This document shows, piece by piece, positions 32,146-41,131 of a stretch of 64,000 nucleotides of DNA (its first letter is position 1; each line of letters begins with the position of its first letter). A program made the position numbers and the translations under genes. Below the pieces are notes generated by a model. It did no database searches. It saw only the letters and a list, made by a program, of their open reading frames with translations, and had not been told where the DNA came from. This DNA is from JAAFIW01 sp031414805 (GTDB lineage: Bacteria > Pseudomonadota > Gammaproteobacteria > Burkholderiales > Burkholderiaceae_C): contig JANOQJ010000044.1 in assembly GCA_031414805.1 (NCBI GenBank), positions 34,934 through 98,933 on the forward strand. Direction: 5' to 3'.

Positions 32146-35049
32146 GTGGGCAATCGAACGTGGAATGGGTTGCGCAGCGGTTTTCTCGCCAAACCGCAAT
32201 GTAAAAATGTCTCTGTGACAAACACCCACGACTTCTTCTTCAGCCCCGAGGGCGGCACCACCCCTGCAGAGTTGGCCAGTGCCATGGCGCCGCTGGCCGC
32301 GCCAGGGCATTTTGACGAATTGCGTGGAGTGGTACAGCCGCATGATTCGTCAAGCGCTACTCATTCGATAGCTGCTCGAGCAGTATTGACAAGGGCTTGG
32401 GCCCAATTCTTTGAAAATTTGGGGCTCGATGGCTTTGTCGACCTGAACCACCGCACCACCAGCGTGCAGCGCCAGATTCGTGACAACGGCGTGACCTATA
32501 ACGTCTACGCAGACGCCGACGGACCCCAACGCCCGTGGAGCCTGGATCTTTTTCCGCTGATCGTCACGCCGGTTGACTGGGCGCAGATTGAGGCCGGTGT
32601 GCTGCAGCGCATGCACCTGCTCAATCGGGTCATGGCCGATGTGTATGGCCCACAAGATCTGCTGCAAGCCGGTCTGCTACCACCGGCTCTGGTGCATGGC
32701 CACCCCGGCTATCTGCAGGGCATGCACGGCGTGCTGCCAGTGGGCGGACACCACTTGCACATCGCCGCGTTTGATCTGGCTCGCGGACCAGACGGTCAAT
32801 GGGTGGTGGTAACCCAGCGCACCCAGGCTCCTTCGGGCCTTGGCTATCTGCTGGAAAACCGGCTGACCATTTCGCGCCAGTTTCCCAAAGCCTTTGCCGA
32901 CCTGCGGGTGCAGCGCCTGGCCGCCACCTACCGTGCATTGGTCGATGGCATGAAGCAGATGTGCCCCACCGCGCCCGGCGAATCGCCGCGCATCGTGCTG
33001 CTCACGCCCGGGCCGTACAACGAAACCTACTTCGAGCATGCCTACCTGGCCCGCTACCTCGGCCTGACCCTCGTGGAGGGCAGCGATCTCACGGTTCGCG
33101 GCACCCACCTGTATCTGAAAACCCTGCGCGGTCTGGAGCCGGTGCACGGTCTGCTCAAGCGCCTGGACGACGAGTTTTTAGACCCGCTGGAATTGCGTGC
33201 CGACTCCACCCTGGGCGTGCCAGGGCTGCTGCAGGTGGTGCGGGCGGGCCACGTGCTGCTGGCCAATGCGCCTGGCTCGGCATTTTTGGAGTCCACCGCC
33301 CTGCTCGGCTTTCTGCCCGCCCTGTCGCGCCACCTGCTGGGGCAGGACTTGCGCATGCCCTCACTGCCCACCTGGTGGTGCGGCGAACAAGCCGCCATGC
33401 AAGCAGTGCTGCCGCGCCTGGCCGACAGCGTGATCAAACCCACCTGGCCAGGCCCACCCGCCACCTTAGGCCAGCAACTGCCCCGGCGCAGCCTGGACGA
33501 ATGGGCCGGTCGAATTGCGCGGCGCGGCGATGAGTACACCGTGCAGGCCTATTCGCCGCTGTCGCAAATGCCCACCTGGAACCAGGGATCCGACGGCACG
33601 GAACAAATCGCCCTGCGCTCGGTGGCACTGCGTGTGTTTGCACTAGCCGACGGGCCGAACTCCTGGCGTGTGCTGCCTGGTGGCCTGGCCCGCCTGGCCG
33701 CGCGCGAGTTGCACATTGCCTCCATGCAGCGTGGCGGCAGCAGCGCCGACGTGTGGGTGCAAACCGACCCACAAGCAGGCCAGCCGGTCGACACCACCAC
33801 CTTGCTGCAACACGCGCAGCCCGCCAATCCTTCCCATCAGCGCCACAGCATCACCAGCCGCGCCGCGGAAAATCTGTTCTGGCTGGGCCGCTATACCGAG
33901 CGCTGCGAAAACACCGTTCACCTGGCCCGCCTGACATTGACCTGTCTGAACGGAGAAGACCAGAACGCTGCACCGCTGATGGCGTGGCTGAGTACCCTGG
34001 CTGTGCGCCATTCGCTGGTATTGCCCAGCGTTCCACCCGCCGGTACGGCGGATTCCTCGGGCGCCACGACCCAGGCGCGCCGCGTGTTCGAGCGCTCCTT
34101 GATGGCAGCGCTGGCCGACCCGCAACAGGCCAGCGTGGGAGCCGACCTGCGCGCGCTGAAAAACGTGGCCTCATCGGTGCGCGAGCGGCTGAGCCTGGAG
34201 CAATGGAAGCTGATCGTACGGGCCGAAGGCGAGTTTTTCGGCCAGTGTGCCGCCAACCAGGCACCCGAGCCGGGCCAGGACGATAAAGACTACAGCGCGG
34301 TGGAGTCGCTGCGCGTGCTGGACACCGTCAGCAGCCACCTGGCCGCCATCACCGGCGCCCAGACCGACCGTATGACGCGCGACGACGGCTGGCGGCTCCT
34401 TTCGGCAGGCCGGCTGATTGAACGCCTGGGCTTTCTGGCAGGGGCCCTGGGCTGCGGCTTTGAAACCCGTGCCGTGCACGACGAGGCCGGATTTGAAGCC
34501 ATCGTGGCACTGTTTGACAGCACCATCACCTTTCACACCCACTACCAGCAGCGCCACGATATTCCGGCCTTGCTTGATTTGCTCATGCTGGACCGCGACA
34601 ACCCGCGCAGTCTGGGCTGGGTGGCGCAAACCCTGCGTGGGCGCGTGGCCAAACTGGCTGGCAGCGCCGCTGGCGAATTGCCGGGTATTGCCCAGGTCGT
34701 ACCCGACCCCAAACTGTGGCGGCTGGAGCAATTGCTGGGTGCTGACAGCGCGCAAGGAACCGCCAGCAACATGGCCTTTGCCCCCTTCGCGCCATTCAAA
34801 CCCTTTGGAGCCCCGGACTCCCCGCCGCCTTCGACGCAACCCGGCCAGACCGCGCCCGATGGCGAAACCGAAACGCTGGTGCAAAGTCAACAAAGCCAAA
34901 GCGCAGACTCCGAGCAGGCCCCAGCGGGCTACGCCATGCTGCTGGGCGAACTTCAGCGCTGCCAGGCAGCCGCCTGGCAACTCTCCGACGATTTGAGCAC
35001 CCGCTATTTCACCCACAGCGCCGACACGCGGCAAAGCCTGGGAGCCTGA
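32146..35049 (+). CDS. Circularly permuted ATP-grasp protein fused to an alpha-E domain
   Basis: The fusion has a circularly permuted ATP-grasp type 2 region (DUF404/DUF407: YNVYADADGPQRPWSLDLFP, VLLTPGPYNETYFEHAYLAR, NAPGSAFLESTALLGFLP) to about residue 490. An alpha-E helical domain follows (AAENLFWLGRYTERCENTVH onward). Such pairs, with a transglutaminase-like gene next to them, are predicted peptide-modifying systems of unknown product. The open frame starts at GTG 32146; GTG 32215 (VTNTHDFFFS) is a likely true start. Codons 75-85 come from an in-frame dispersed repeat copy (SIAARAVLTRAW). Confidence 0.85.
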   Translation: MGNRTWNGLRSGFLAKPQCKNVSVTNTHDFFFSPEGGTTPAELASAMAPLAAPGHFDELRGVVQPHDSSSATHSIAARAVLTRAWAQFFENLGLDGFVDLNHRTTSVQRQIRDNGVTYNVYADADGPQRPWSLDLFPLIVTPVDWAQIEAGVLQRMHLLNRVMADVYGPQDLLQAGLLPPALVHGHPGYLQGMHGVLPVGGHHLHIAAFDLARGPDGQWVVVTQRTQAPSGLGYLLENRLTISRQFPKAFADLRVQRLAATYRALVDGMKQMCPTAPGESPRIVLLTPGPYNETYFEHAYLARYLGLTLVEGSDLTVRGTHLYLKTLRGLEPVHGLLKRLDDEFLDPLELRADSTLGVPGLLQVVRAGHVLLANAPGSAFLESTALLGFLPALSRHLLGQDLRMPSLPTWWCGEQAAMQAVLPRLADSVIKPTWPGPPATLGQQLPRRSLDEWAGRIARRGDEYTVQAYSPLSQMPTWNQGSDGTEQIALRSVALRVFALADGPNSWRVLPGGLARLAARELHIASMQRGGSSADVWVQTDPQAGQPVDTTTLLQHAQPANPSHQRHSITSRAAENLFWLGRYTERCENTVHLARLTLTCLNGEDQNAAPLMAWLSTLAVRHSLVLPSVPPAGTADSSGATTQARRVFERSLMAALADPQQASVGADLRALKNVASSVRERLSLEQWKLIVRAEGEFFGQCAANQAPEPGQDDKDYSAVESLRVLDTVSSHLAAITGAQTDRMTRDDGWRLLSAGRLIERLGFLAGALGCGFETRAVHDEAGFEAIVALFDSTITFHTHYQQRHDIPALLDLLMLDRDNPRSLGWVAQTLRGRVAKLAGSAAGELPGIAQVVPDPKLWRLEQLLGADSAQGTASNMAFAPFAPFKPFGAPDSPPPSTQPGQTAPDGETETLVQSQQSQSADSEQAPAGYAMLLGELQRCQAAAWQLSDDLSTRYFTHSADTRQSLGA
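32367..32397 (+). repeat. AGCTGCTTGAGCAG repeat, copy 8 (inside the ATP-grasp gene)
   Basis: GATAGCTGCTCGAGCAGTAT then TGACAAGGGCT is read in the sense direction as IAARAVLTRA near the protein N-terminus. Like putA copy 5 it has the CTCGAG variant that avoids the TGA present in the usual CTTGAGCAG form. Confidence 0.88.
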
Positions 35050-35055
35050 ACGACC

Positions 35056-35964
35056 ATGCTGCTACGCGTCACCCACGAAACCCGCTACGACTACCGGCCT
35101 GCCGTCAAAACCGCCCAGCACATGGCGCATTTAAAGCCGCGTAATATGGCGTGCCAGACGCTGGTCAGCCACAGCCTGAGCATTACGCCCCGGCCTGCGC
35201 AACACAGCGAATCAACCGATGTTTATGGCAATACCCGCGCGTTTTTCAGCCTGCCCGGCGCGCACGACATGCTCACCGTGGTGGCTGATAGCGTGGTGCA
35301 AACCAGCGCCGCGCTGGCACCTGCGAACGACAGCATCACCTGGGAGCAGGCCCGCGAGCGCTTGCGCTACCGGCGCGGCGCGGCCTATGACCGGGCCAGC
35401 CAGTTCTGCTTTGCATCACCCTACATCCCCCGACACGATGATTTTGTGGCCTATGCCCTGCCCAGCTTCACCCCCGAGCGCCCGCTGCTGGAAGCCGCGC
35501 AGGACTTGATGACCCGCATCCACCGCGAATTTGCCTACGAATCGCAGGCTACCGAAGTGAGCACGCCCGCTTTGGAATCGCTGGCCCTGCGCAAAGGTGT
35601 ATGCCAGGACTTTGCCCATGTGCTGGTGGCCTGCCTGCGTGCGCTCGGCCTGCCCGCCCGCTACGTGAGCGGCTACCTGCTCACCCAGCCGCCACCCGGC
35701 CAGCCGCGCCTGGTGGGCAGCGACGCGTCACATGCCTGGGGATCGGTGTACGTTCCCAGCCCCGACACTGGCGAACCCGGCCAGAGCGCTGGCACCTGGT
35801 ACGACCTGGACCCCACCAACGACCGCGCCCCGGGTGAAGACTACGTCACCCTGGCGATTGGCCGCGATTACTCCGATGTGTCGCCCCTGCGCGGTGTCAT
35901 CCACGGCGGTGCCAGCCACACCTTGCGGGTGGCGGTGACGGTGGCACCAGTAGACGAAAATTAG
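35056..35964 (+). CDS. Transglutaminase-like protein
   Basis: This 302-residue protein has a bacterial transglutaminase-like N-terminal beta domain (LLRVTHETRYDYRPAVKTAQ) and a papain-like core with Cys in KGVCQDFAHVLVACLR, His in DASHAWGSVYVP and Asp in WYDLDPTN. It starts 6 nt after the ATP-grasp/alpha-E gene, the usual neighbourhood. It probably acts as a peptidase or amidotransferase on the same unknown peptide substrate. Confidence 0.9.
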   Translation: MLLRVTHETRYDYRPAVKTAQHMAHLKPRNMACQTLVSHSLSITPRPAQHSESTDVYGNTRAFFSLPGAHDMLTVVADSVVQTSAALAPANDSITWEQARERLRYRRGAAYDRASQFCFASPYIPRHDDFVAYALPSFTPERPLLEAAQDLMTRIHREFAYESQATEVSTPALESLALRKGVCQDFAHVLVACLRALGLPARYVSGYLLTQPPPGQPRLVGSDASHAWGSVYVPSPDTGEPGQSAGTWYDLDPTNDRAPGEDYVTLAIGRDYSDVSPLRGVIHGGASHTLRVAVTVAPVDEN

Positions 35965-36022
35965 CGCGCCGCAAAACCCGCAAAAAGAGTTCCTTTCAAT
36001 CCACAAACGTGCCAACACAACT

Positions 36023-36490
36023 ATGTCTGTCTACACCAAACTCCAAGCCCTCTCCATCACCCTGCCCCCCGTCGCCACCCCTGCTGCGGCCTATGTGCCC
36101 TTCGTGCAGACCGGCAAACTCGTCTTCATCAGTGGCCACATTGCCAAGCGCGATGGCAAGCCCTGGGTGGGCCAGTTAGGCAAAGACAAAACCACTGACG
36201 AAGGAAAAGCAGCGGCCCGCGCCATCGCCATCGACTTGATGGGCACCCTGCACGCCGCCTGCGTGGCAGCGGGCACCGATTTGAACGGCGTCAAACGCAT
36301 CGTCAAACTCATGAGCCTGGTCAATTCCACCCCTGATTACACCGAGCAACACCTGGTGACCAACGGCGCCAGCGAACTGATCGGCGAAGTCTTCGGCCCC
36401 GCCGGTGCCCATGCCCGTAGCGCTTTTGGCGTGGCGCAAATTCCGATGGGGGCGTGTGTGGAAATTGAAATGATTGCCGAGCTGAACTAA
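36023..36490 (+). CDS. RidA/YjgF-family protein
   Basis: This 155-residue protein has the larger RidA-type fold (YVPFVQTGKLVFISGHIAKR, LHAACVAAGTDLNGVKRIVK, GAHARSAFGVAQIPMGACVE). The conserved Arg preceding SAFGVAQIP is present as in active imine/enamine deaminases. Such proteins clear reactive 2-aminoacrylate or related imines in the cytoplasm. It may be co-transcribed with the transglutaminase-like gene 58 nt upstream. Confidence 0.9.
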   Translation: MSVYTKLQALSITLPPVATPAAAYVPFVQTGKLVFISGHIAKRDGKPWVGQLGKDKTTDEGKAAARAIAIDLMGTLHAACVAAGTDLNGVKRIVKLMSLVNSTPDYTEQHLVTNGASELIGEVFGPAGAHARSAFGVAQIPMGACVEIEMIAELN

Positions 36491-36509
36491 ACCAGGTCAC
36501 TATTATTTT

Positions 36510-36540
36510 GATAGCTGCTTGAGCAGCTTCCACCAGGGCT
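36510..36540 (+). repeat. AGCTGCTTGAGCAG repeat, copy 9
   Basis: GATAGCTGCTTGAGCAGCTT ends in CACCAGGGCT. It lies 20 nt after the RidA-family stop. Confidence 0.85.
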
Positions 36541-36575
36541 GGATGGCTGTTTTATATATAGGGGCCACGCACAGG

Positions 36576-36710
36576 CTACAAACCACTCCCAACATCGGTG
36601 GCCTGAGGTTTGTACATCTTGACCCCCTCGGCTTTGCCGCCTTTGGACTTGCCATGCATGTGATCGGGGTTAATGCCGTCGTTATTTTTCAACCCAGAAT
36701 CTGGGTTCAA
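36576..36710 (-). other. Possible small reading frame or gene remnant upstream of the helicase gene
   Basis: The minus strand encodes an open stretch of up to 44 residues from TTG 36710 to TAG 36578, containing NPDHMHGKSKGGKAEGVKMY. The composition looks protein-like, but no ATG start precedes the conserved-looking part. It may be a truncated gene or a small protein antisense to the helicase promoter. No family recognised. Confidence 0.3.
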
Positions 36711-36724
36711 CTGTTCACAAACCC

Positions 36725-39718
36725 ATGCGCGTACTCCTCTACAAAGACCTCAACACCCGCCATGTGAAATCGGCGTTCGCCAAAGTGCTTGCGTCCTTGC
36801 AGTCGGGTGACTTTCGCAGTTGTGACGTTAAAAAGCTCAATCCGACAAATTATTGGCGGGCCAAGCTAGATGCCAGCAATCGCTTGCTGCTGCAATTTGC
36901 AAAGTTTGATGGCCAGACGGTTTGCCTCGTACTGGAGGTGATTGAGAACCACGCCTATGACAAATCGCGTTTCTTGCGTGGTACGCCGCTTGATGAGGCA
37001 AAAATTCAGCGCGAACCCGCTTTGGCCAGCGCCACCGATCAGCCACTGACCACTGAAAAAAGCCTGCATAACCTGCGCTGGCTGCACCCCAACCGTGATC
37101 AGTTTGACCTGCTCGACAAGCCTTTGATGTTTGACGATGTGCAAGAAGCCGTGCGCTGTTTGCCGGCGCCCGTGGTGGTCGTGGGTTCTGCGGGTTCTGG
37201 CAAAACGGCCGTGACTTTAACCAAGCTGCGTGAGGCGCAGGGGCGGGTGCTGTATGTCACGCATTCAGCGTATTTGGCGCAATCAGCCCGCCTGCTGTAC
37301 TCCGCGCACGGCTATGACAATGCAGCCCAAGAGGTAGCTTTTTTAAGCTATCGCGAGTTTGTTGAAACCCTGCATGTACCCGATGGGCGAGAAGTCACAT
37401 TTACCGCTTTTGCGGGTTGGTTTGAACGTCATCGGCACAGCGTGCGTGCAGCGCTAGGCGAAATGGATGCGCATGCCGTATTTGAGGAATTTCGTGGCGT
37501 GATCGGTGCGGCAGCGGGCGGCCCGCTGGATTTGCCGCAGTACCTGGCGCTGGGTCCGCGCCAGTCTTTGATGGCAGCTTCGGCGCGGCAGGCGGCGCAT
37601 GCCTTGTTTGGTCGTTACCAGCAATGGCTGCGCGACTCGGCCCAGTTTGATCTCAACTTGCTGGCGTATGCCTGGCTTGCGCATGCACAGCCGTGCTATG
37701 ACTTCATGGTCATTGACGAGGTGCAGGACTTGACGCCCGTGCAGCTGGCCTTGCTGCTGGCCTGCTTGCAAAAGCCCGGGCAGTTTTTACTCTGCGGCGA
37801 CTCCAACCAGATTGTTCACCCCAACTTTTTTTCTTGGGCGGCCATACGCAGCCTGTTCTGGCAGGGGCTGGCGGGGGACATGGCGCAGCGCCAGGCGCTG
37901 TCGGTGCTGCAAGCCAATTTCAGAAACACACGCGCCGTCACGCAGCTGGCCAATACCTTGTTGCAAATCAAGCAGGCACGCTTTGGCTCGATTGACCGGG
38001 AAAGCAATTTTCTGGTCAAAAGCGCGTCCCTTGACGCGGGAGACGTGTACCTGCTACCCGCCAAAGATGCCGTTTTGCGCGATCTCGATGCCCGCACCCG
38101 AGCCTCGGTCAACCATGCCGTCGTGGTGCTGCGCGAGGAAGACAAGGCCCAGGCGCGCAGCCTATTCCACACACCGCTGGTGTTTTCAGTCCACGAAGCC
38201 AAGGGGCTTGAATATCCGCACGTTATTTTGTACAGCATGGTGTCGGGTCAGCGCGCCGCTTTCAGTGAAGTTTGTGCCGGCGTCACGCTGGCTGATCTGG
38301 CAGGCGATGCGCTCGATTACAGCCGCGCCAAAGACAAAAGCGACAAGTCATTGGAGCTGTACAAGTTTTATGTCAACGCCCTGTACGTGGCCATGACCCG
38401 CGCGGTGCAAAGCCTGGTGTTGGTCGAGTCTGACACCAGTCACCCACTGCTGCAGCTTTTGGGGCTACAGGTGACCGCTTCAACGGGCGCTGGGCCCGCC
38501 ACTGCGGCGTCGACCAAAGAGCAGTGGGCACAGGAAGCACGCAAGCTTGAGATGCAAGGCAAGCAAGAGCAGGCACAGGCGATTCGCGACACCTTCTTGC
38601 AGCACAAACCCACCCCGTGGATCCCTTGGTCCGAAGCCGTGATGCGCGAGCTGACCCCACGCGCGCTCGACAAAAATTTGCCATCCAGTAAACCGCGCCA
38701 GGCGCTGCTGGACTACGCCCTGTGGCATGGCCAACAGGCTTGGGTGGAGCAGCTGGGTGCTCAAGCTGGTTTTCAGCCAGCGCGCGTTTTGGCTGCAGGC
38801 GGTACCTTTGCCAGCCCGCCACCCGATCAATTCACTATCGACGGGTATCAGCGCCACCAGCGGCTGGCATTGAAAGCTGTGACGGCGTTGCGCCTGCGGC
38901 ACTTGCAAGCCGCCGCCGCCCATAGTTTCAAGGATTTATTGCGTCAGTGCGACATGTACGGGATCGATCACCGCACCTATACCGGCGCCACCACCTTGAT
39001 GCTGGCCGCGCGCGCCGGCAACCTGCCATTGGTGCAAGCGCTGCTGGCGCGCGGTGCCGACCCGCTGGTAGAAGACGAATTTGGGCACACCGCCTGGATG
39101 GTTGCACTGAGCCGGGCCATAGAAGAACCCGCATTTGCACGCCAACACCTGGCACCGCTGTTTGAACGCATTGCACCTGCCGCGCTGGATGTGCAAACGG
39201 GCGGCAGGCTGCTGCGGCTGGAGCGCCAGCAAGCCGAATACTGGTTTCTGGGCCTGATGCTGGCGGGTTTAAAAACGCTGTATTCAGCGTGTTGGGCACG
39301 CCAGCATCAGCCCTACAAATACCATCGTGGGTTTTTTGCTGACTATCTGCTGGACACTTTGCAACACCTGCCCGACTATTTGTGGACTGCGCAGCGCAAG
39401 AAACGCAGCTACATCAACCACGTGCTGGCACGGGCCGAGCTGGACAGCACCTACCAGCCGTCGCGTCAGCTCTGGAGACGTGTGACCAATGGCCATTATT
39501 TGCCCAACACAGATTTGCAGCTACGCGCCAATAGCGCTACCGATGCCAATACGCCGTGGCGTGGCGTGTACCAGGCATTGAATTTGCCGTGGTTGCACCT
39601 GGGCACACTGCATAGCAGCTACAACACGGAGCGCAGCCCACAGCGTTTGGTCGAGTTCATGTCCAACCGCACCGGTACAGCCTCTCAGGCGATGGATGGA
39701 GAACCTGAAATCCCATGA
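36725..39718 (+). CDS. RelE-like domain / SF1 helicase / ankyrin fusion protein
   Basis: This 997-residue protein has three parts. Residues 1-87 look like a RelE/ParE toxin fold (VKKLNPTNYWRAKLDASNRL, VLEVIENHAYDKSRFLRG). Residues about 120-580 are a UvrD/Rep-type superfamily 1 helicase: Walker A VVGSAGSGKTAVT (154-161), motif II IDEVQDLTPVQ, motif III LLCGDSNQIVHPNFFSW, motif IV QANFRNTRAVTQLAN, motif V VHEAKGLEYPHVI, motif VI LYVAMTRAV. An ankyrin-like stretch (TTLMLAARAGNLPLVQALLA, GADPLVEDEFGHTAWMVAL) lies near 752-795, followed by about 190 unassigned residues. It stands alone with no obvious partner; anti-phage or RNA/DNA quality control is a guess. Confidence 0.8.
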   Translation: MRVLLYKDLNTRHVKSAFAKVLASLQSGDFRSCDVKKLNPTNYWRAKLDASNRLLLQFAKFDGQTVCLVLEVIENHAYDKSRFLRGTPLDEAKIQREPALASATDQPLTTEKSLHNLRWLHPNRDQFDLLDKPLMFDDVQEAVRCLPAPVVVVGSAGSGKTAVTLTKLREAQGRVLYVTHSAYLAQSARLLYSAHGYDNAAQEVAFLSYREFVETLHVPDGREVTFTAFAGWFERHRHSVRAALGEMDAHAVFEEFRGVIGAAAGGPLDLPQYLALGPRQSLMAASARQAAHALFGRYQQWLRDSAQFDLNLLAYAWLAHAQPCYDFMVIDEVQDLTPVQLALLLACLQKPGQFLLCGDSNQIVHPNFFSWAAIRSLFWQGLAGDMAQRQALSVLQANFRNTRAVTQLANTLLQIKQARFGSIDRESNFLVKSASLDAGDVYLLPAKDAVLRDLDARTRASVNHAVVVLREEDKAQARSLFHTPLVFSVHEAKGLEYPHVILYSMVSGQRAAFSEVCAGVTLADLAGDALDYSRAKDKSDKSLELYKFYVNALYVAMTRAVQSLVLVESDTSHPLLQLLGLQVTASTGAGPATAASTKEQWAQEARKLEMQGKQEQAQAIRDTFLQHKPTPWIPWSEAVMRELTPRALDKNLPSSKPRQALLDYALWHGQQAWVEQLGAQAGFQPARVLAAGGTFASPPPDQFTIDGYQRHQRLALKAVTALRLRHLQAAAAHSFKDLLRQCDMYGIDHRTYTGATTLMLAARAGNLPLVQALLARGADPLVEDEFGHTAWMVALSRAIEEPAFARQHLAPLFERIAPAALDVQTGGRLLRLERQQAEYWFLGLMLAGLKTLYSACWARQHQPYKYHRGFFADYLLDTLQHLPDYLWTAQRKKRSYINHVLARAELDSTYQPSRQLWRRVTNGHYLPNTDLQLRANSATDANTPWRGVYQALNLPWLHLGTLHSSYNTERSPQRLVEFMSNRTGTASQAMDGEPEIP

Positions 39719-39862
39719 ATCGGCATAGCAGGCAGCCATCACTGACTGCGCCCCTGCGATACCACCTGGCATGCGGATCCGCGCCGGGCGGTTCGGGAAG
39801 TTCATGACATGTGGATCGGGGGGCTTCAAGGCGATCAAGCTGAGTGTGTTTGCTATACATTC

Positions 39863-39893
39863 AATAGCTGCTTGAGCATATTTCACAAGGGCT
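39863..39893 (+). repeat. AGCTGCTTGAGCAG repeat, copy 10
   Basis: AATAGCTGCTTGAGCA then TATTTCACAAGGGCT, one base shorter in the middle. The gap 39719-39862 before it holds no convincing gene. Confidence 0.85.
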
Positions 39894-39906
39894 AGACGCC
39901 CTTTTC
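39887..39906. terminator. Terminator-like hairpin formed by the end of repeat copy 10
   Basis: AAGGGC-TAGAC-GCCCTTTTCG: the repeat's AAGGGC pairs with flanking GCCCTT and is followed by T residues. It sits between the convergent helicase gene and the NMT1-type receptor gene. Confidence 0.45.
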
Positions 39907-39924
39907 GACATCAATCGCAACTTT

Positions 39925-40983
39925 TTACGCCTTGAACCGCGCTTTGGCCTTCAGCGCGTACTCGTTGGTAAAGCTCTTGCCCAAATCAATTTTTGATGCA
40001 ACAACCGACGCATCAAATCCCGCCACAGCCGCCAGCGCATTGCGGGGGCCTTCTTCGGGCATTACGCCGTCCAACGCAAAAGCCTCGCGCACTTTGTTGA
40101 AGGCGGTCAGGTACAGGGCTCGGTCACCCAGCATGTAGGCCTCGGGCACGGTTTTGATGAGGTCGCTGGGGCCGGCGGTTTGCAACCATTTCAGGCTGTG
40201 CACCACGGCGTGGGTCAGCGCCTGACAAATGCCCGTCTGCTTTTGCACAAAGTCGCTGGACGCATACAGGCAAGCTGCGGGCATGGGACCGCCAAACAAT
40301 TGCTGGCTGCCGCGCAGGCTTCGGGTGTCCGTGACGATGCGCACATCGCCTTTGTGTTCCAGCATGGTCATCGCCGGGTCGGTGCCCGCCAGCGCGTCAA
40401 TCTGGCCGGTGCGCAGCGCCGCCAGCGCCTCGCTGCCCGTACCCACACTGGCAAAGTTCACGTCCGCTGGCGTCATACGGGCGCGGGCCAGTACCAGCGT
40501 CGTGAGCACATGGCAGCTGGAACCCAGGCCGGACACACCAATGGTCTTTCCGCGCAGGTCTTGCATGCCGTTGAAGCCGGATACGGTGCGCAGCGACACA
40601 CCCAGCGCAATTTGCGGTGCCCGGCCCGCCAACACAAACGCACGAACCGCCTGGCCCTTGCTTTGCAGCATGAGGGTGTTTTCAAAAGGGGCACCCACCA
40701 CGTCTGCCGCACCCGTGGCCAGCGCCTGGGCTGCACGGGCCTCGTCCGGCACGTCGAGCCACTCAACATCCAGTCCGTGCGCCTTGAAGTAACCCAGTTG
40801 GTAGGCCAGGGTCAGCGGCAGGTAATAAAGCGACGGCTTGCCTGCGACTGCAATCACCACACGGCTTTTTTCGGGACGCGTTTGCGCCCGGGTAGAGACC
40901 GGTAACCCCGCCAGAGCACCGCCCGCGGTAGCGAGGAGCGCACCAAAGCGTCTTCGGTCTATTCGGTGTGCAGCGGTGCGCAT
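39925..40983 (-). CDS. NMT1/SsuA-type ABC transporter substrate-binding protein
   Basis: This 352-residue protein has a Tat-like signal (DRRRFGALLATAGGALAGLP) and the SsuA/TauA/NMT1 fold (YYLPLTLAYQLGYFKAHGLD, GAADVVGAPFENTLML, DLRGKTIGVSGLGSSCHVLT). It would bind a sulphonate, nitrate or pyrimidine-type ligand; the ligand is not predictable. No permease or ATPase gene is adjacent, so it is an orphan receptor. Confidence 0.87.
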   Translation of the reverse strand: MRTAAHRIDRRRFGALLATAGGALAGLPVSTRAQTRPEKSRVVIAVAGKPSLYYLPLTLAYQLGYFKAHGLDVEWLDVPDEARAAQALATGAADVVGAPFENTLMLQSKGQAVRAFVLAGRAPQIALGVSLRTVSGFNGMQDLRGKTIGVSGLGSSCHVLTTLVLARARMTPADVNFASVGTGSEALAALRTGQIDALAGTDPAMTMLEHKGDVRIVTDTRSLRGSQQLFGGPMPAACLYASSDFVQKQTGICQALTHAVVHSLKWLQTAGPSDLIKTVPEAYMLGDRALYLTAFNKVREAFALDGVMPEEGPRNALAAVAGFDASVVASKIDLGKSFTNEYALKAKARFKA

Positions 40984-41131
40984 GGGTAAGCCTTCCTGGA
41001 GTATTTTTTGAATACCAACAGCTTAGATAAAACCCAAAAAACCCACATCGGTAGCATCCCGAGCGGGTTTTTACGTAAGTTGTTTTGTGCAGCGATCCGC
41101 CGCCGTGCCATACGGCGGTCACAGCATTTGG

